DNA of 32,249 bases from B18-G4 sp032250805 (GTDB lineage Bacteria; Bacteroidota; Bacteroidia; Bacteroidales; B18-G4). The stretch lies in the NCBI GenBank assembly GCA_032250805.1, contig JAVVEM010000039.1, positions 1-32,249 on the forward strand, written 5' to 3'. The position numbers and the translations under genes were made by a program. Position 1 is the first letter of the stretch, and each line of letters opens with the position of its first letter. Below the pieces are notes generated by a model, which did no database searches, had not been told where the DNA came from, and worked only from the letters and a program-made list of their open reading frames with translations. Of this stretch, positions 24,411 through 31,295 are shown piece after piece.

Positions 24411-25187
24411 TTATTTGTTTTGATCGATAATATTTTGTGTGATAAGCCTGTATAATTCCTGCACTTTGGGCTTATCTTTCAGCATGGCGATATGCTTTTC
24501 AATGATCTCCATATCCTTTCGAAGGGCCGGTCCGGTCTGGGCTTTTTGCGGGCCAAGTTCCAGGGCTTTGGCAGTGGTTTCGCGTATAAGCGGGGCCAGC
24601 AAGGCAAAATCAAGCCCGTGGACTTCCATCAGCAGGCGCGACATATTCAGCATATGATTCGAAAAATTTGAAGCAAAAACGGCCGCGATATGAAGTTCCT
24701 GTCGCTTTATCGAATCAACAGTATAAACATGATCGCTGAGCTTTGCTGCCAGCCTGCTGAGTGCCTCTTCGCACGGGGTATTGCTGGCTTCAATCATAAA
24801 GGGAACTTCCTGCAGATTTATTGCCCTGATGCGGGTAAAAGTTTGTAGCGGATACAGTACCCCCGTATTTGCAGAATAGGGTTTAAGAATATCGATGGGC
24901 ACGGAACCTGAAGTATGTACGAGCAGCCCATTATGCAGACCCAGATGCGGCAGTACCATCCCCATTACACCATCAGGGAGTGCCATCAGGTATAAGTCGG
25001 CTGACTTATTGATCTCATCAAATGAGAAAGTATATTCTGTATCCAGGGCCCGGGCGAGTGATACAACAGCAAACTCTTTTCTACCTGCCACCTGGCTGAT
25101 ATGATAACCCGCCTTTTTAAGTGCAAGAGCCAGGTGGGTACCTACATTCCCTGCACCGATGATAACAATATTTTTTATTTCAGGCAT
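24411..25187 (-). CDS. Rossmann-fold and DUF2520 domain protein
   Basis: This 258-aa protein opens with a dinucleotide-binding motif IVIIGAGNVGTHLALAL (about residues 7-23), so it should bind NAD(P). A Rossmann domain covers about 1-130 and includes LPDGVMG and VHTSGSVPIDIL. The C-terminal helical part (about 130-255) includes HIAAVFASNFSNHML, characteristic of DUF2520 proteins, which resemble ketopantoate/6-phosphogluconate-type dehydrogenases. The substrate is unknown. It is the first gene of the cluster that runs down to lpxB, and it lies divergently from the MerR-type regulator. Confidence 0.88.
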   Translation of the reverse strand: MPEIKNIVIIGAGNVGTHLALALKKAGYHISQVAGRKEFAVVSLARALDTEYTFSFDEINKSADLYLMALPDGVMGMVLPHLGLHNGLLVHTSGSVPIDILKPYSANTGVLYPLQTFTRIRAINLQEVPFMIEASNTPCEEALSRLAAKLSDHVYTVDSIKRQELHIAAVFASNFSNHMLNMSRLLMEVHGLDFALLAPLIRETTAKALELGPQKAQTGPALRKDMEIIEKHIAMLKDKPKVQELYRLITQNIIDQNK

Positions 25188-25203
25188 GACAAATTAGCGC
25201 ATG

Positions 25204-25236
25204 CGAAGTTACAAAATTTTGATGCGAATGCTCAAA
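25204..25236 (-). promoter_or_regulatory. Putative promoter of the DUF2520-kdsC-ubiA-maf-surE-lpxB cluster
   Basis: On the minus strand, TTTG (25236-25233) is followed after 21 nt by TAACTTCG (25211-25204), one base off TAnnTTTG. The start codon at 25187 follows closely. Confidence 0.4.
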
Positions 25237-25329
25237 ACCAAATCGCGGTCACCGTAAATACTTAAAGGGGATGATGATCATTGTTACATCTATTCAGTCC
25301 ATCTATAAACATTTTATCCATGCAATTGT

Positions 25330-25337
25330 TATATTTG
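25330..25337 (+). promoter_or_regulatory. Putative -7 box of the MerR-type regulator gene
   Basis: TATATTTG matches TAnnTTTG and ends 18 nt before the ATG at 25356. It lies inside the TTG-initiated longer frame (from 25281), which supports the shorter protein. No clear -33 box was found. Confidence 0.5.
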
Positions 25338-25355
25338 CTGAACTACAGCATACGC

Positions 25356-26246
25356 ATGATCAATCATTACTCCATAAAAGATCTTGAACGAATAACAGGG
25401 ATCAAGGCTCATACCATCAGGATATGGGAAAAACGCTACAACATTGTAGAACCGAAAAGGAGCGATACCAATATCCGCAATTATTGCGACCACGACCTGA
25501 AACGCCTTTTGAACATTTCTGTTTTGGTGAAGAACGGTTACAAAATTTCGCATATTGCAGAACTCCCCGACCGTGAACTCTGTCAGAAGGTTCTTGAGAT
25601 CAACAATGTGAATTCGAGCTCCTATAGCGGCCAGATCGAAAGCATGATCGTTGCGATGATCGATCTTGACGAAATAAAGTTTGAGAAGGTGTTGAATTCA
25701 TCCATTATCAAACACGGAATTGAGAGCACCCTATTCGACGTGGTTTACCCGCTTCTCACACGGATCGGTATACTTTGGCAGATCGGCACCATCACACCGG
25801 CCCAGGAGCACTTCATATCAAACCTTATCAGACAAAAGATCTATGCCGCCATCGACGGGCTCTCAACAGAACCTGTTCAGGAACACAAAACTTTTCTGCT
25901 GATACTGCCCGAGTGGGAATTGCACGATATGGGGCTGCTCGTTTACAATTACCTCATCCGAAAAAAAGGCCACAAAACAATCTTCCTCGGACAGGGGATC
26001 CCACTTCAGGACGTTGCTGCAGTTAAGGAACAAACGCTTCCGGATGCTATTATCACTTCCTTTTCAGCACATGCAGAGAGTGAAGAAATGCTCAACTACC
26101 TGAAAGAACTCAATAACATTTTTCCCGGATTGCCAATTTATGTAGGTGGGATTCAGCAAGAAAAGCTCTGTTCAGAACTACCCCCGAATGTCCAGAAGGT
26201 CGCTACAGCGCTTAATTTCAGAGATAAGGTCCTCAACAATTACTAG
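25356..26246 (+). CDS. MerR-family regulator with cobalamin-binding domain (CarH/LitR-like photoreceptor candidate)
   Basis: From the ATG at 25356 the protein has 296 aa. Residues 1-70 are a MerR winged helix (YSIKDLERITGIKAHTIRIWEKRY). Residues about 90-170 form the helical cobalamin cap, with W141 followed after nine residues by E151-H152. This is the W-x9-EH motif that holds adenosylcobalamin in CarH-type proteins. Residues about 178-296 are a Rossmann-like B12 domain with ELHDMG (E188, H190, G193), the E/D-x-H-x-x-G motif in which His coordinates cobalt. In CarH and LitR, light breaks the cobalt-carbon bond of adenosylcobalamin, the tetramer falls apart and target genes are released. The same logic is inferred here. 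The neighbouring ECF sigma gene, with a palindrome over its promoter, is the likely target. Confidence 0.92.
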   Translation: MINHYSIKDLERITGIKAHTIRIWEKRYNIVEPKRSDTNIRNYCDHDLKRLLNISVLVKNGYKISHIAELPDRELCQKVLEINNVNSSSYSGQIESMIVAMIDLDEIKFEKVLNSSIIKHGIESTLFDVVYPLLTRIGILWQIGTITPAQEHFISNLIRQKIYAAIDGLSTEPVQEHKTFLLILPEWELHDMGLLVYNYLIRKKGHKTIFLGQGIPLQDVAAVKEQTLPDAIITSFSAHAESEEMLNYLKELNNIFPGLPIYVGGIQQEKLCSELPPNVQKVATALNFRDKVLNNY

Positions 26247-26263
26247 TTTTTTGTTTAACCGCA

Positions 26264-26298
26264 AAATATGCCTGCAGTTTTCTGCATATATTTTTTAC
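26264..26298 (+). terminator. Terminator-like hairpin after the MerR-type gene
   Basis: TGCAG-TTTT-CTGCA (26274-26287) forms the top of a stem that continues, past a short bulge, with AAAATAT (26264-26270) pairing to ATATTTT. A T-rich tract follows. Confidence 0.55.
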
Positions 26299-26354
26299 TA
26301 TTTAGGTACATCTTTACTATATTTTTTATTGTCTGATATTCAGCTTTTTACTAT
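26295..26354 (+). repeat. Three copies of TTTACTAT between regulator and sigma genes
   Basis: TTTACTAT occurs at 26295-26302, 26314-26321 and 26347-26354 in the same orientation, with start-to-start distances of 19 and 33 nt. It may be a protein-binding cluster, or it may reflect the AT-rich composition. Confidence 0.3.
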
Positions 26355-26393
26355 TTTTATTTAGATTGTTTATAAAATAAGTCTGTAAAAAAC

Positions 26394-26425
26394 TTGACAT
26401 TGGTATATTAATTTGTTTAACTTTG
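26394..26425 (+). promoter_or_regulatory. Promoter of the ECF sigma gene
   Basis: TTG (in TTGACA, 26394-26399) and a perfect -7 box TAACTTTG (26418-26425) are separated by 21 nt. The transcript would start at about 26431, giving a leader of about 25 nt to the ATG at 26456. Confidence 0.7.
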
Positions 26426-26446
26426 CCGAATCGTAATTAAACAAAT
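26411..26446. promoter_or_regulatory. Candidate operator: perfect 10-bp inverted repeat over the sigma gene promoter
   Basis: ATTTGTTTAA (26411-26420) and TTAAACAAAT (26437-26446) are exact complements 16 nt apart. The arms start within the -7 box and end past the predicted transcription start, so a bound protein would block RNA polymerase. A further copy of TTTGTTTAAC lies at 26251-26260, just after the regulator stop codon. Confidence 0.6.
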
Positions 26447-26455
26447 ACTGAAACC

Positions 26456-26962
26456 ATGACAAGCATCGAATTCAACTATAAACTGACAGGGATGCAGCAG
26501 CATCTCGAGTATTTTGCCCGCAAGCTCACAAATAATGAGGATGATGCCCAGGACCTTTTACAGGAAACTTTCCTGAAAGCACTTACCTTTAAAGATAAAT
26601 TTGTTGAGTCGACGAACCTGAAAGCATGGCTCTTCACAATCATGAAGAACATTTTTATTAACAACTACCGTCGCAATGTAAGGGCAAGAACGATCATTGA
26701 TACAACCGATAACCTGTATCACCTGAACAACACAACCAACCAGGGGCCCATCACGCCTGACTCAAGGATGTCGGAAAAAGAAATCCTTAATGAGATCCAA
26801 AATCTTTCCGACGACCAGCGCATTCCCTTCGAGATGCATACTCAGGGCTTCAAATACAAAGAAATTGCTGAGGAGCTCGATATCTCGATCGGAACAGTAA
26901 AAAGCCGGATTTTCTTCACACGGAAGAAATTAATGGAAAGCTTAAAAGATTTCGACAACTAA
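26456..26962 (+). CDS. ECF-type RNA polymerase sigma factor
   Basis: This 168-aa sigma-70-family factor directs RNA polymerase to a special promoter set. Region 2 (about residues 10-75) contains EYFARKLTNNEDDAQDLLQE and the core-binding and DNA-melting stretch ending NIFINNYRR. A short linker follows at about 76-105. Region 4 (about 108-162) has the helix-turn-helix YKEIAEELDISIGTVKSRIF. No anti-sigma gene is adjacent, so control probably acts on transcription. The MerR-B12 regulator directly upstream and the palindrome over this promoter suggest light- or B12-dependent expression. The pair resembles Streptomyces LitR/LitS, where the sigma factor drives carotenoid genes; no such genes are in view. 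Confidence 0.94.
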   Translation: MTSIEFNYKLTGMQQHLEYFARKLTNNEDDAQDLLQETFLKALTFKDKFVESTNLKAWLFTIMKNIFINNYRRNVRARTIIDTTDNLYHLNNTTNQGPITPDSRMSEKEILNEIQNLSDDQRIPFEMHTQGFKYKEIAEELDISIGTVKSRIFFTRKKLMESLKDFDN

Positions 26963-26981
26963 TATAAGATCATCTGTAAAT

Positions 26982-27013
26982 AAAAAGCCGGCTGTGAAGA
27001 CCGGCTTTTTTTA
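26982..27013. terminator. Bidirectional rho-independent terminator
   Basis: AAAAAGCCGG (26982-26991) and CCGGCTTTTT (27001-27010) form a perfect 10-bp stem with a 9-nt loop. It has A and T runs on both sides and separates the converging sigma and porT genes. Confidence 0.92.
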
Positions 27014-27032
27014 TCTCTGCAATTTCCGTGAT

Positions 27033-27806
27033 CTATTCAAATGTAAATGACAACTGCCAGATCTTCGACCGCAGGTCCTCAATACCGCCCGAATAGATAT
27101 TTCCTTCGGCACGCAACAGATTAAACAATCCGTACGACATTTTAATTTCCACTCCCAGTTTAAACCATCCGTTATAAAACTCCACGCCAACCCCGGCTTC
27201 GGCAGCAACATCATTTTGTAAAAGTTTAACCAGGGTTTCATTTTCCTTTTCTCTCTTATCGGATCGTGTTGCGGCAAGGTCAAGGACATATTTGCCACCT
27301 GCCAGCACGTATGCTCCGAAATTATGCGCACGTTTTGAACGATACCTGATATGAAAAGGAAAGTCGATGTGGGCAGAGGAAACATTTTTTCTGATATCGA
27401 CAAAAGTTGGTTCGCCCTCAATATAGGCCAGTATTGAATAATCGAGGTAGCGTTCGCCAAAAGCCAGTGAGGGAATAAAGCGCAGGTCGAAATACCGGCC
27501 CATGCGGAGGTTCCCAACAATGCCCACTGTAAAACCCATGGTAGGTTCGGTGGTCACATTCAGCAAATGAAGCGAATCGGCATATACATCGGGCGACTGC
27601 AACGAATCATAGGTATAGCGCTGAAAACCATCCTTCATTTTAATGGTAAAATTCATCTGGTTCAGTGCAAGGATAAATCCAAAGTGATAGGGTGCATTAT
27701 TATAGGTAGGAAGATTCATCACGCCTCGTTTCTGTGCATATGACCTGCAAGCAGGGAGTAGCAACAAAGCTGAAAGAATGATAATAATATAGTTACGTAT
27801 TTTCAA
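27033..27806 (-). CDS. porT: PorT/SprT-like outer-membrane beta-barrel protein of the type IX secretion system
   Basis: This 257-aa protein has an N-terminal hydrophobic signal peptide (about 1-24, ending SYA). A beta-barrel-like body follows, with many alternating hydrophobic strands and a terminal aromatic residue near the C terminus (SFTFE). The segment PYHFGFILALNQMNFTIK matches the conserved start of PorT/SprT proteins, which the type IX secretion system of Bacteroidota needs to export proteins. The only start compatible with the signal peptide is the TTG at 27806. An in-frame stop lies 12 codons upstream with no ATG in between. An unusual Shine-Dalgarno-like AAAGGA sits a few bases before it. 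Other T9SS genes are not in the window. Confidence 0.78.
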   Translation of the reverse strand: MKIRNYIIIILSALLLLPACRSYAQKRGVMNLPTYNNAPYHFGFILALNQMNFTIKMKDGFQRYTYDSLQSPDVYADSLHLLNVTTEPTMGFTVGIVGNLRMGRYFDLRFIPSLAFGERYLDYSILAYIEGEPTFVDIRKNVSSAHIDFPFHIRYRSKRAHNFGAYVLAGGKYVLDLAATRSDKREKENETLVKLLQNDVAAEAGVGVEFYNGWFKLGVEIKMSYGLFNLLRAEGNIYSGGIEDLRSKIWQLSFTFE

Positions 27807-27859
27807 AGTTCCTTTGCTTATTTCCCTATTTTAACGGGGGTTTGAAGTGAATATTTCAA

Positions 27860-27867
27860 CAAACATA
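27860..27867 (-). promoter_or_regulatory. Putative -7 box of porT
   Basis: On the minus strand it reads TATGTTTG, matching TAnnTTTG. The start codon at 27806 lies about 53 nt downstream. No good -33 box is visible. Confidence 0.4.
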
Positions 27868-27903
27868 ATTTTTTACAAACTAAATAAATGGTATTAAATC
27901 ACA

Positions 27904-27992
27904 GAGCAAGCTCCGGACTCATATTTCCGCAGCAAGCTGCGGGGAATTCAGTCATCCATTTTCGTCTACACGCTGTCGCTGAAGCTTTAGCG
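27904..27992. repeat. REP-like element with three palindromes
   Basis: Three short hairpins follow each other: GAGC-AA-GCTC (27904-27913), CCGCAGC-AA-GCTGCGG (27927-27942, perfect 7-bp stem) and CGCTGAAGCTTTAGCG (27977-27992, one G-T mismatch). The first two share the core AGCAAGCT. The region is GC-richer than the gap around it. It may double as a terminator for the heptose kinase gene, which ends at 28035. The open frame through it (27899-28081, minus) looks spurious. Confidence 0.5.
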
Positions 27993-28034
27993 CAAGCATC
28001 CGAAGCAGACCGCCCAGGTGGATTCAATCGATGA

Positions 28035-29036
28035 TCATTCATCAAGCTTAGCCAGCTCTTCGAGTAAACGCTCCTTGTCAATAGGAACTACACCAATTTT
28101 TTCGCAAACGATTCCACCAGCCAGGTTTGATACAGCAGCGATATCCTTAACAGGAGCATTTACTGCCAGGCACAATGATGCAACACTTACCACCGTATCG
28201 CCAGCCCCTGATACATCAGCAATATTGCGGATGTGGGCAGGAAGCAGGTAATTTTCTTTTTTCCCGTCACGGTCGGCCGAAATAAAAATGCCCTTTTCCG
28301 AAAGTGTGATCATGGCTATGGAAGCATTTATCCGCTCAGACAGCAAACTTGCAGTATCTGCAAGCACCTTTTCGTCGGGTTCCACAAAATCAATCTTCAT
28401 CCCTTCTTTAAGCTCTTTGAGGTTAGGCTTGAACAAAGTAACACCACGATAAAGGTCAAAATTTTTCTTTTTGGGATCAACAATCACCGGAATACCTTCT
28501 GCGCGGGCGTTTGCGATAAGCGTTTCGATCACCTTAGGTGTAAGTATCCCTTTATTATAATCCTGTATGATCACCGCATCCATTGCGCCGGAGGCGATGA
28601 TCGGAAGGCATTTTGCCAGGAAATCACTCTCATCGGCGGGATCAAGATCGTGTGTATCTTCCTCGTCAACACGAAGCAACTGGCTGTTATTGCCTATAAT
28701 TCTGAATTTTGTAGTAGTGATCCTGCCTTCGCTTCTGAAAATTCCCTTGTCCGGCATGCCATCTTCCTGCAGTATCCTGAGAAAAGCATCACCTTTTATG
28801 TCGGTCCCGATTACCGAACAGAGCACTGGGATGGCTCCGAGGGCTTTGATATTTACGGCAACATTGGCGGCACCGCCCAAGCGTTCTTCACGGTGACTAA
28901 CGTCGACGATGGGCACGGGAGCTTCGGGTGAAATACGGTCGACAACCCCCCAGAGGTACGAATCCACCATCACATCCCCAACGATCATCACGCGTTTTCC
29001 GGTAAAAGACTCAATGAGTTTGCTATGTTTTGTCAT
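28035..29036 (-). CDS. rfaE1: D-glycero-beta-D-manno-heptose-7-phosphate kinase (HldE domain 1 type)
   Basis: This 333-aa PfkB/ribokinase-fold sugar kinase makes heptose 1,7-bisphosphate for the ADP-heptose of LPS inner core. Motifs are VGDVMVDSYLWG and ISPEAPVPI at the N terminus, RLGGAANVAVNIKALG (substrate glycines, about 52-67), VDPKKKNFDLYRG in the middle and the C-terminal DVSGAGDTVVSV with catalytic D280. The second, nucleotidyltransferase, domain of bifunctional HldE is absent, so a separate enzyme must supply that step. It follows the aminotransferase gene by 29 nt and is probably co-transcribed. Confidence 0.94.
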   Translation of the reverse strand: MTKHSKLIESFTGKRVMIVGDVMVDSYLWGVVDRISPEAPVPIVDVSHREERLGGAANVAVNIKALGAIPVLCSVIGTDIKGDAFLRILQEDGMPDKGIFRSEGRITTTKFRIIGNNSQLLRVDEEDTHDLDPADESDFLAKCLPIIASGAMDAVIIQDYNKGILTPKVIETLIANARAEGIPVIVDPKKKNFDLYRGVTLFKPNLKELKEGMKIDFVEPDEKVLADTASLLSERINASIAMITLSEKGIFISADRDGKKENYLLPAHIRNIADVSGAGDTVVSVASLCLAVNAPVKDIAAVSNLAGGIVCEKIGVVPIDKERLLEELAKLDE

Positions 29037-29065
29037 ATATTGGTTTAGGGTTCACCCAAAGATAA

Positions 29066-30268
29066 TCATTTCAATTCTGCCAGGGCATCGCTGATCCTTG
29101 CCATGGCTGTTATGAGAAGTTTTTTGGATGTGGCATAGGATATCCTGATGCAGTTCGGATCTCCGAAAGCATCGCCGGGCACCAGGGCCACGTGGGCATG
29201 ATTAAGCAGGTACATGCAAAGGTCAGTACTGTTGTTGATCAGTTGTTCGCCGAATTTTTTTCCAAAATACTCACTGATATCAGGGAAGAAATAAAAAGCA
29301 CCCAGGGGCATATTGTTTCTGAATCCGGGAATCTCTTCCAGCAAAGCGTGAACCAGGTCGCGCCGCTCGCGGAAAGTATCAACCATTTCCCTGATCTCTT
29401 CATTTTTTGAAGGATCGCATTTCACGGCTGCCAATGAAGCATATTGTGAGATCGAGCTGGTAGCGGAAGTGATTTGTCCCTGCAGCTTATCGCAAGCCTT
29501 GGCAATTTCGGGCGTAGCAGCAAGAAAACCTACACGCCAGCCGGTCATGGCAAAGCCTTTCGATACCCCGTTTATCGTGATCACCCGGTCCTTTATCTCC
29601 TGAAACTGTGCAATGCTTTCATGTTTTCCCTCGAAGCGGATCAGCTCGTAGATCTCATCAGAGATCACATAAAGGTTGGGATGCGCAGCGATCACCGCTG
29701 CAATATCTTTGAGCTCTTCTCTTGAATACACCGACCCTGTGGGATTACAAGGACTGCTGTATATAAGTACCTTTGATTTCGGGCTGATGGCAGCTTCCAA
29801 TTGCCCGGGCGTAAACTTAAAATCATTCTCAATCAGGGCCTCGATGACCACAGGAACACCTTCAGCCAGCTTGATGATCTCCTTGTAAGAAACCCAGTAA
29901 GGTGCCGGCACGATCACCTCATCACCTTTATTTACCAGGCAAAGCATGGCATTGGCTATTGAATGCTTGGCCCCACCACTAACAACGATCTGCTCAGCAG
30001 TATAATCCAATCCATTATCTCTTTTAAATTTTGCTGCTATCGCTTCGCGCAGTTCCGGATACCCTGATACCGGAGGATAATGCGTTTTGTTCTGGTCGAT
30101 GGCTTCACGGGCTGCATCCTTAATAAATTCGGGCGTGTTGAAGTCAGGCTCGCCTATGCTCAAATTGATCACATCATAACCCTTGGCTTTCAGTTCTCTG
30201 CTTTTCCGGGTCATGGCAAGGGTTTCCGATTCAGAAAGTAAATTGATTCTGTCCGACAATGCGTTCAT
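29066..30268 (-). CDS. PLP-dependent aspartate-type aminotransferase (class I)
   Basis: This 400-aa fold-type I aminotransferase begins LSESETLAMTRKSRELKAKG. It carries INLSIGEPDFNTPEFI (about residue 35), VSGGAKHSIANAM (PLP phosphate and ring contacts, about 97), PCNPTGSVYS (about 174), YVISDEIYE (about 204) and GVSKGFAMTGWRVGF with the Schiff-base K237. The motif set fits the aspartate aminotransferase subgroup I-gamma/I-beta (AspB type). Aspartate to oxaloacetate exchange is likely, but prephenate or other substrates are possible. The ATG at 30268 gives the usual length. Confidence 0.95.
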   Translation of the reverse strand: MNALSDRINLLSESETLAMTRKSRELKAKGYDVINLSIGEPDFNTPEFIKDAAREAIDQNKTHYPPVSGYPELREAIAAKFKRDNGLDYTAEQIVVSGGAKHSIANAMLCLVNKGDEVIVPAPYWVSYKEIIKLAEGVPVVIEALIENDFKFTPGQLEAAISPKSKVLIYSSPCNPTGSVYSREELKDIAAVIAAHPNLYVISDEIYELIRFEGKHESIAQFQEIKDRVITINGVSKGFAMTGWRVGFLAATPEIAKACDKLQGQITSATSSISQYASLAAVKCDPSKNEEIREMVDTFRERRDLVHALLEEIPGFRNNMPLGAFYFFPDISEYFGKKFGEQLINNSTDLCMYLLNHAHVALVPGDAFGDPNCIRISYATSKKLLITAMARISDALAELK

Positions 30269-30300
30269 TTTATATACCTTTAGCTATTAAAAAAGAAAGG

Positions 30301-30308
30301 CAAAGGTA
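30301..30308 (-). promoter_or_regulatory. Putative -7 box of the aminotransferase-rfaE1 operon
   Basis: On the minus strand it reads TACCTTTG, matching TAnnTTTG, about 33 nt before the ATG at 30268. No clear -33 box was found. Confidence 0.45.
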
Positions 30309-30351
30309 GTAATTTCCCTTACATTTATGAATGCCTCATAAATTTTGCAAT

Positions 30352-30359
30352 TATCTTTG
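30352..30359 (+). promoter_or_regulatory. Putative -7 box of the gene at 30395
   Basis: TATCTTTG matches TAnnTTTG, 35 nt before the ATG at 30395. The -33 region is not convincing. Confidence 0.4.
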
Positions 30360-30394
30360 TATTTTCCCGTTTGAAAAATTTAATTTACAGTACC

Positions 30395-30916
30395 ATGAAA
30401 GAATTTCTTGAAATCCTCAAATACATTCTGCCTTCGCTGGTAGTATTTGCAACAGCCTTTTACCTGATCCGCACTTTTCTCGACCATGAACTGAAACAAT
30501 CGAATGAGGTAAAGATGGATGAGAACCGAAAAGCTTCGCTTCCTTTACGTTTCCAGGCATATGAGCGCATTATTCTTTTCCTGGAGCGTATAAACCCGGC
30601 CAACATGGTGTTGCGCGTAAACAAGGCAGGCCTGAGCAAGGAAGTTTTCCAGACCGAACTTTTGCAGACAGTTCGCGAGGAATATGAGCATAACCTGGCT
30701 CAGCAGATCTACATGTCGGATAAAGCCTGGGAAATGGTTAAAAGTGCCAAGGAAGAGGTGTTAAGTGATATCAATACCGCTGCTGCAAAAATGACTGAAA
30801 AAAATACCGCCGCCGACTATGGCCAGCAAGTTATTTCCCTGCATCTCGAGAAAAAAAATCCCGCCCACGATGCAGCTCTAAAATTTCTGAAAGACGAGAT
30901 AAGGGAGATGTTTTAG
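30395..30916 (+). CDS. Membrane-anchored protein of unknown function, 173 aa
   Basis: A single N-terminal membrane helix (about residues 7-26, YILPSLVVFATAFYLI) is followed by a charged, helical cytoplasmic-type domain of about 145 residues. The conserved-looking core contains RKASLPLRFQAYERIILFLERINPANM and later EEYEHNLAQQIYMSDKAW. I recall similar proteins as Bacteroidota-specific and of unknown function, but can name no family with certainty. I chose the ATG at 30395; a TTG at 30371 extends the frame by eight codons without merit. Confidence 0.82.
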   Translation: MKEFLEILKYILPSLVVFATAFYLIRTFLDHELKQSNEVKMDENRKASLPLRFQAYERIILFLERINPANMVLRVNKAGLSKEVFQTELLQTVREEYEHNLAQQIYMSDKAWEMVKSAKEEVLSDINTAAAKMTEKNTAADYGQQVISLHLEKKNPAHDAALKFLKDEIREMF

Positions 30917-30931
30917 GAGAAAAAACTTTAT

Positions 30932-30959
30932 AGTATACCGTATACAGTATTGAGTATTT
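30932..30959. repeat. Heptamer tandem array 1 (AGTATAC type, four units)
   Basis: Four contiguous 7-nt units AGTATAC, CGTATAC, AGTATTG and AGTATTT follow the stop of the upstream gene. Confidence 0.6.
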
Positions 30960-31030
30960 TTTAGTAACCATTGTATCCTTGAGAGATAAGTGAGCTAGAG
31001 TGAACATTGCCTGGCATTAAGAGGGGCAAC

Positions 31031-31065
31031 GGACAAGGGACAGGGGGCAAGGGGCAGGGGACAAG
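31031..31065. repeat. Heptamer tandem array 2 (GGACAAG type, five units)
   Basis: Five contiguous 7-nt units GGACAAG, GGACAGG, GGGCAAG, GGGCAGG and GGACAAG. They are purine-rich on the plus strand, with C as the only pyrimidine. Confidence 0.8.
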
Positions 31066-31133
31066 GAATAATAATGGGAAAGTTTAATTTTTTTATTAAC
31101 AGCAAAGAACACAAATGTTTACACTAAGCCTGC

Positions 31134-31188
31134 CCCGATTACTCGGGTTAAAGCGAAGGCCTCAAAGAGTTCCTTCGTGATCTTTGAG
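31134..31188. repeat. Hairpin and interleaved inverted repeats in the 30917-31319 gap
   Basis: CCCGA-TTAC-TCGGG (31134-31147) forms a small hairpin. CGAAGG (31154-31159) pairs with CCTTCG (31172-31177), and CTCAAAGA (31161-31168) pairs with TCTTTGAG (31181-31188). The last two pairs interlock, an arrangement that could give alternative stems or a pseudoknot. No coding frame runs through the gap. Confidence 0.5.
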
Positions 31189-31232
31189 CGCACTTCGAGG
31201 TCTTTGCGGTAAAAAAATCAAGTCACACCAGA

Positions 31233-31295
31233 AGCCAGTGACCAGTGACCAGTGACCAGTAGCCAGTAGCCAGTATCCAGCATCCAGTATCCAGA
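31233..31295. repeat. Heptamer tandem array 3 (RNCCAGT type, nine units)
   Basis: Nine contiguous 7-nt units: AGCCAGT, GACCAGT three times, AGCCAGT twice, ATCCAGC, ATCCAGT and ATCCAGA. Variants are grouped in blocks, as expected from local unit duplication. Confidence 0.92.

Noticed and set aside
25281..25355. TTG-initiated extension of the MerR-type regulator
   Set aside because: The MerR helix-turn-helix begins right after the ATG at 25356, and a perfect -7 box lies inside the extension.
27899..28081. 60-codon minus-strand frame through the palindromic block
   Set aside because: It consists of the REP-like palindromes and the end of rfaE1 in another frame; it is an artefact of repeat sequence.
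31233..31295. CRISPR-like array
   Set aside because: Units are only 7 nt and directly contiguous without spacers, so this is a simple tandem repeat.
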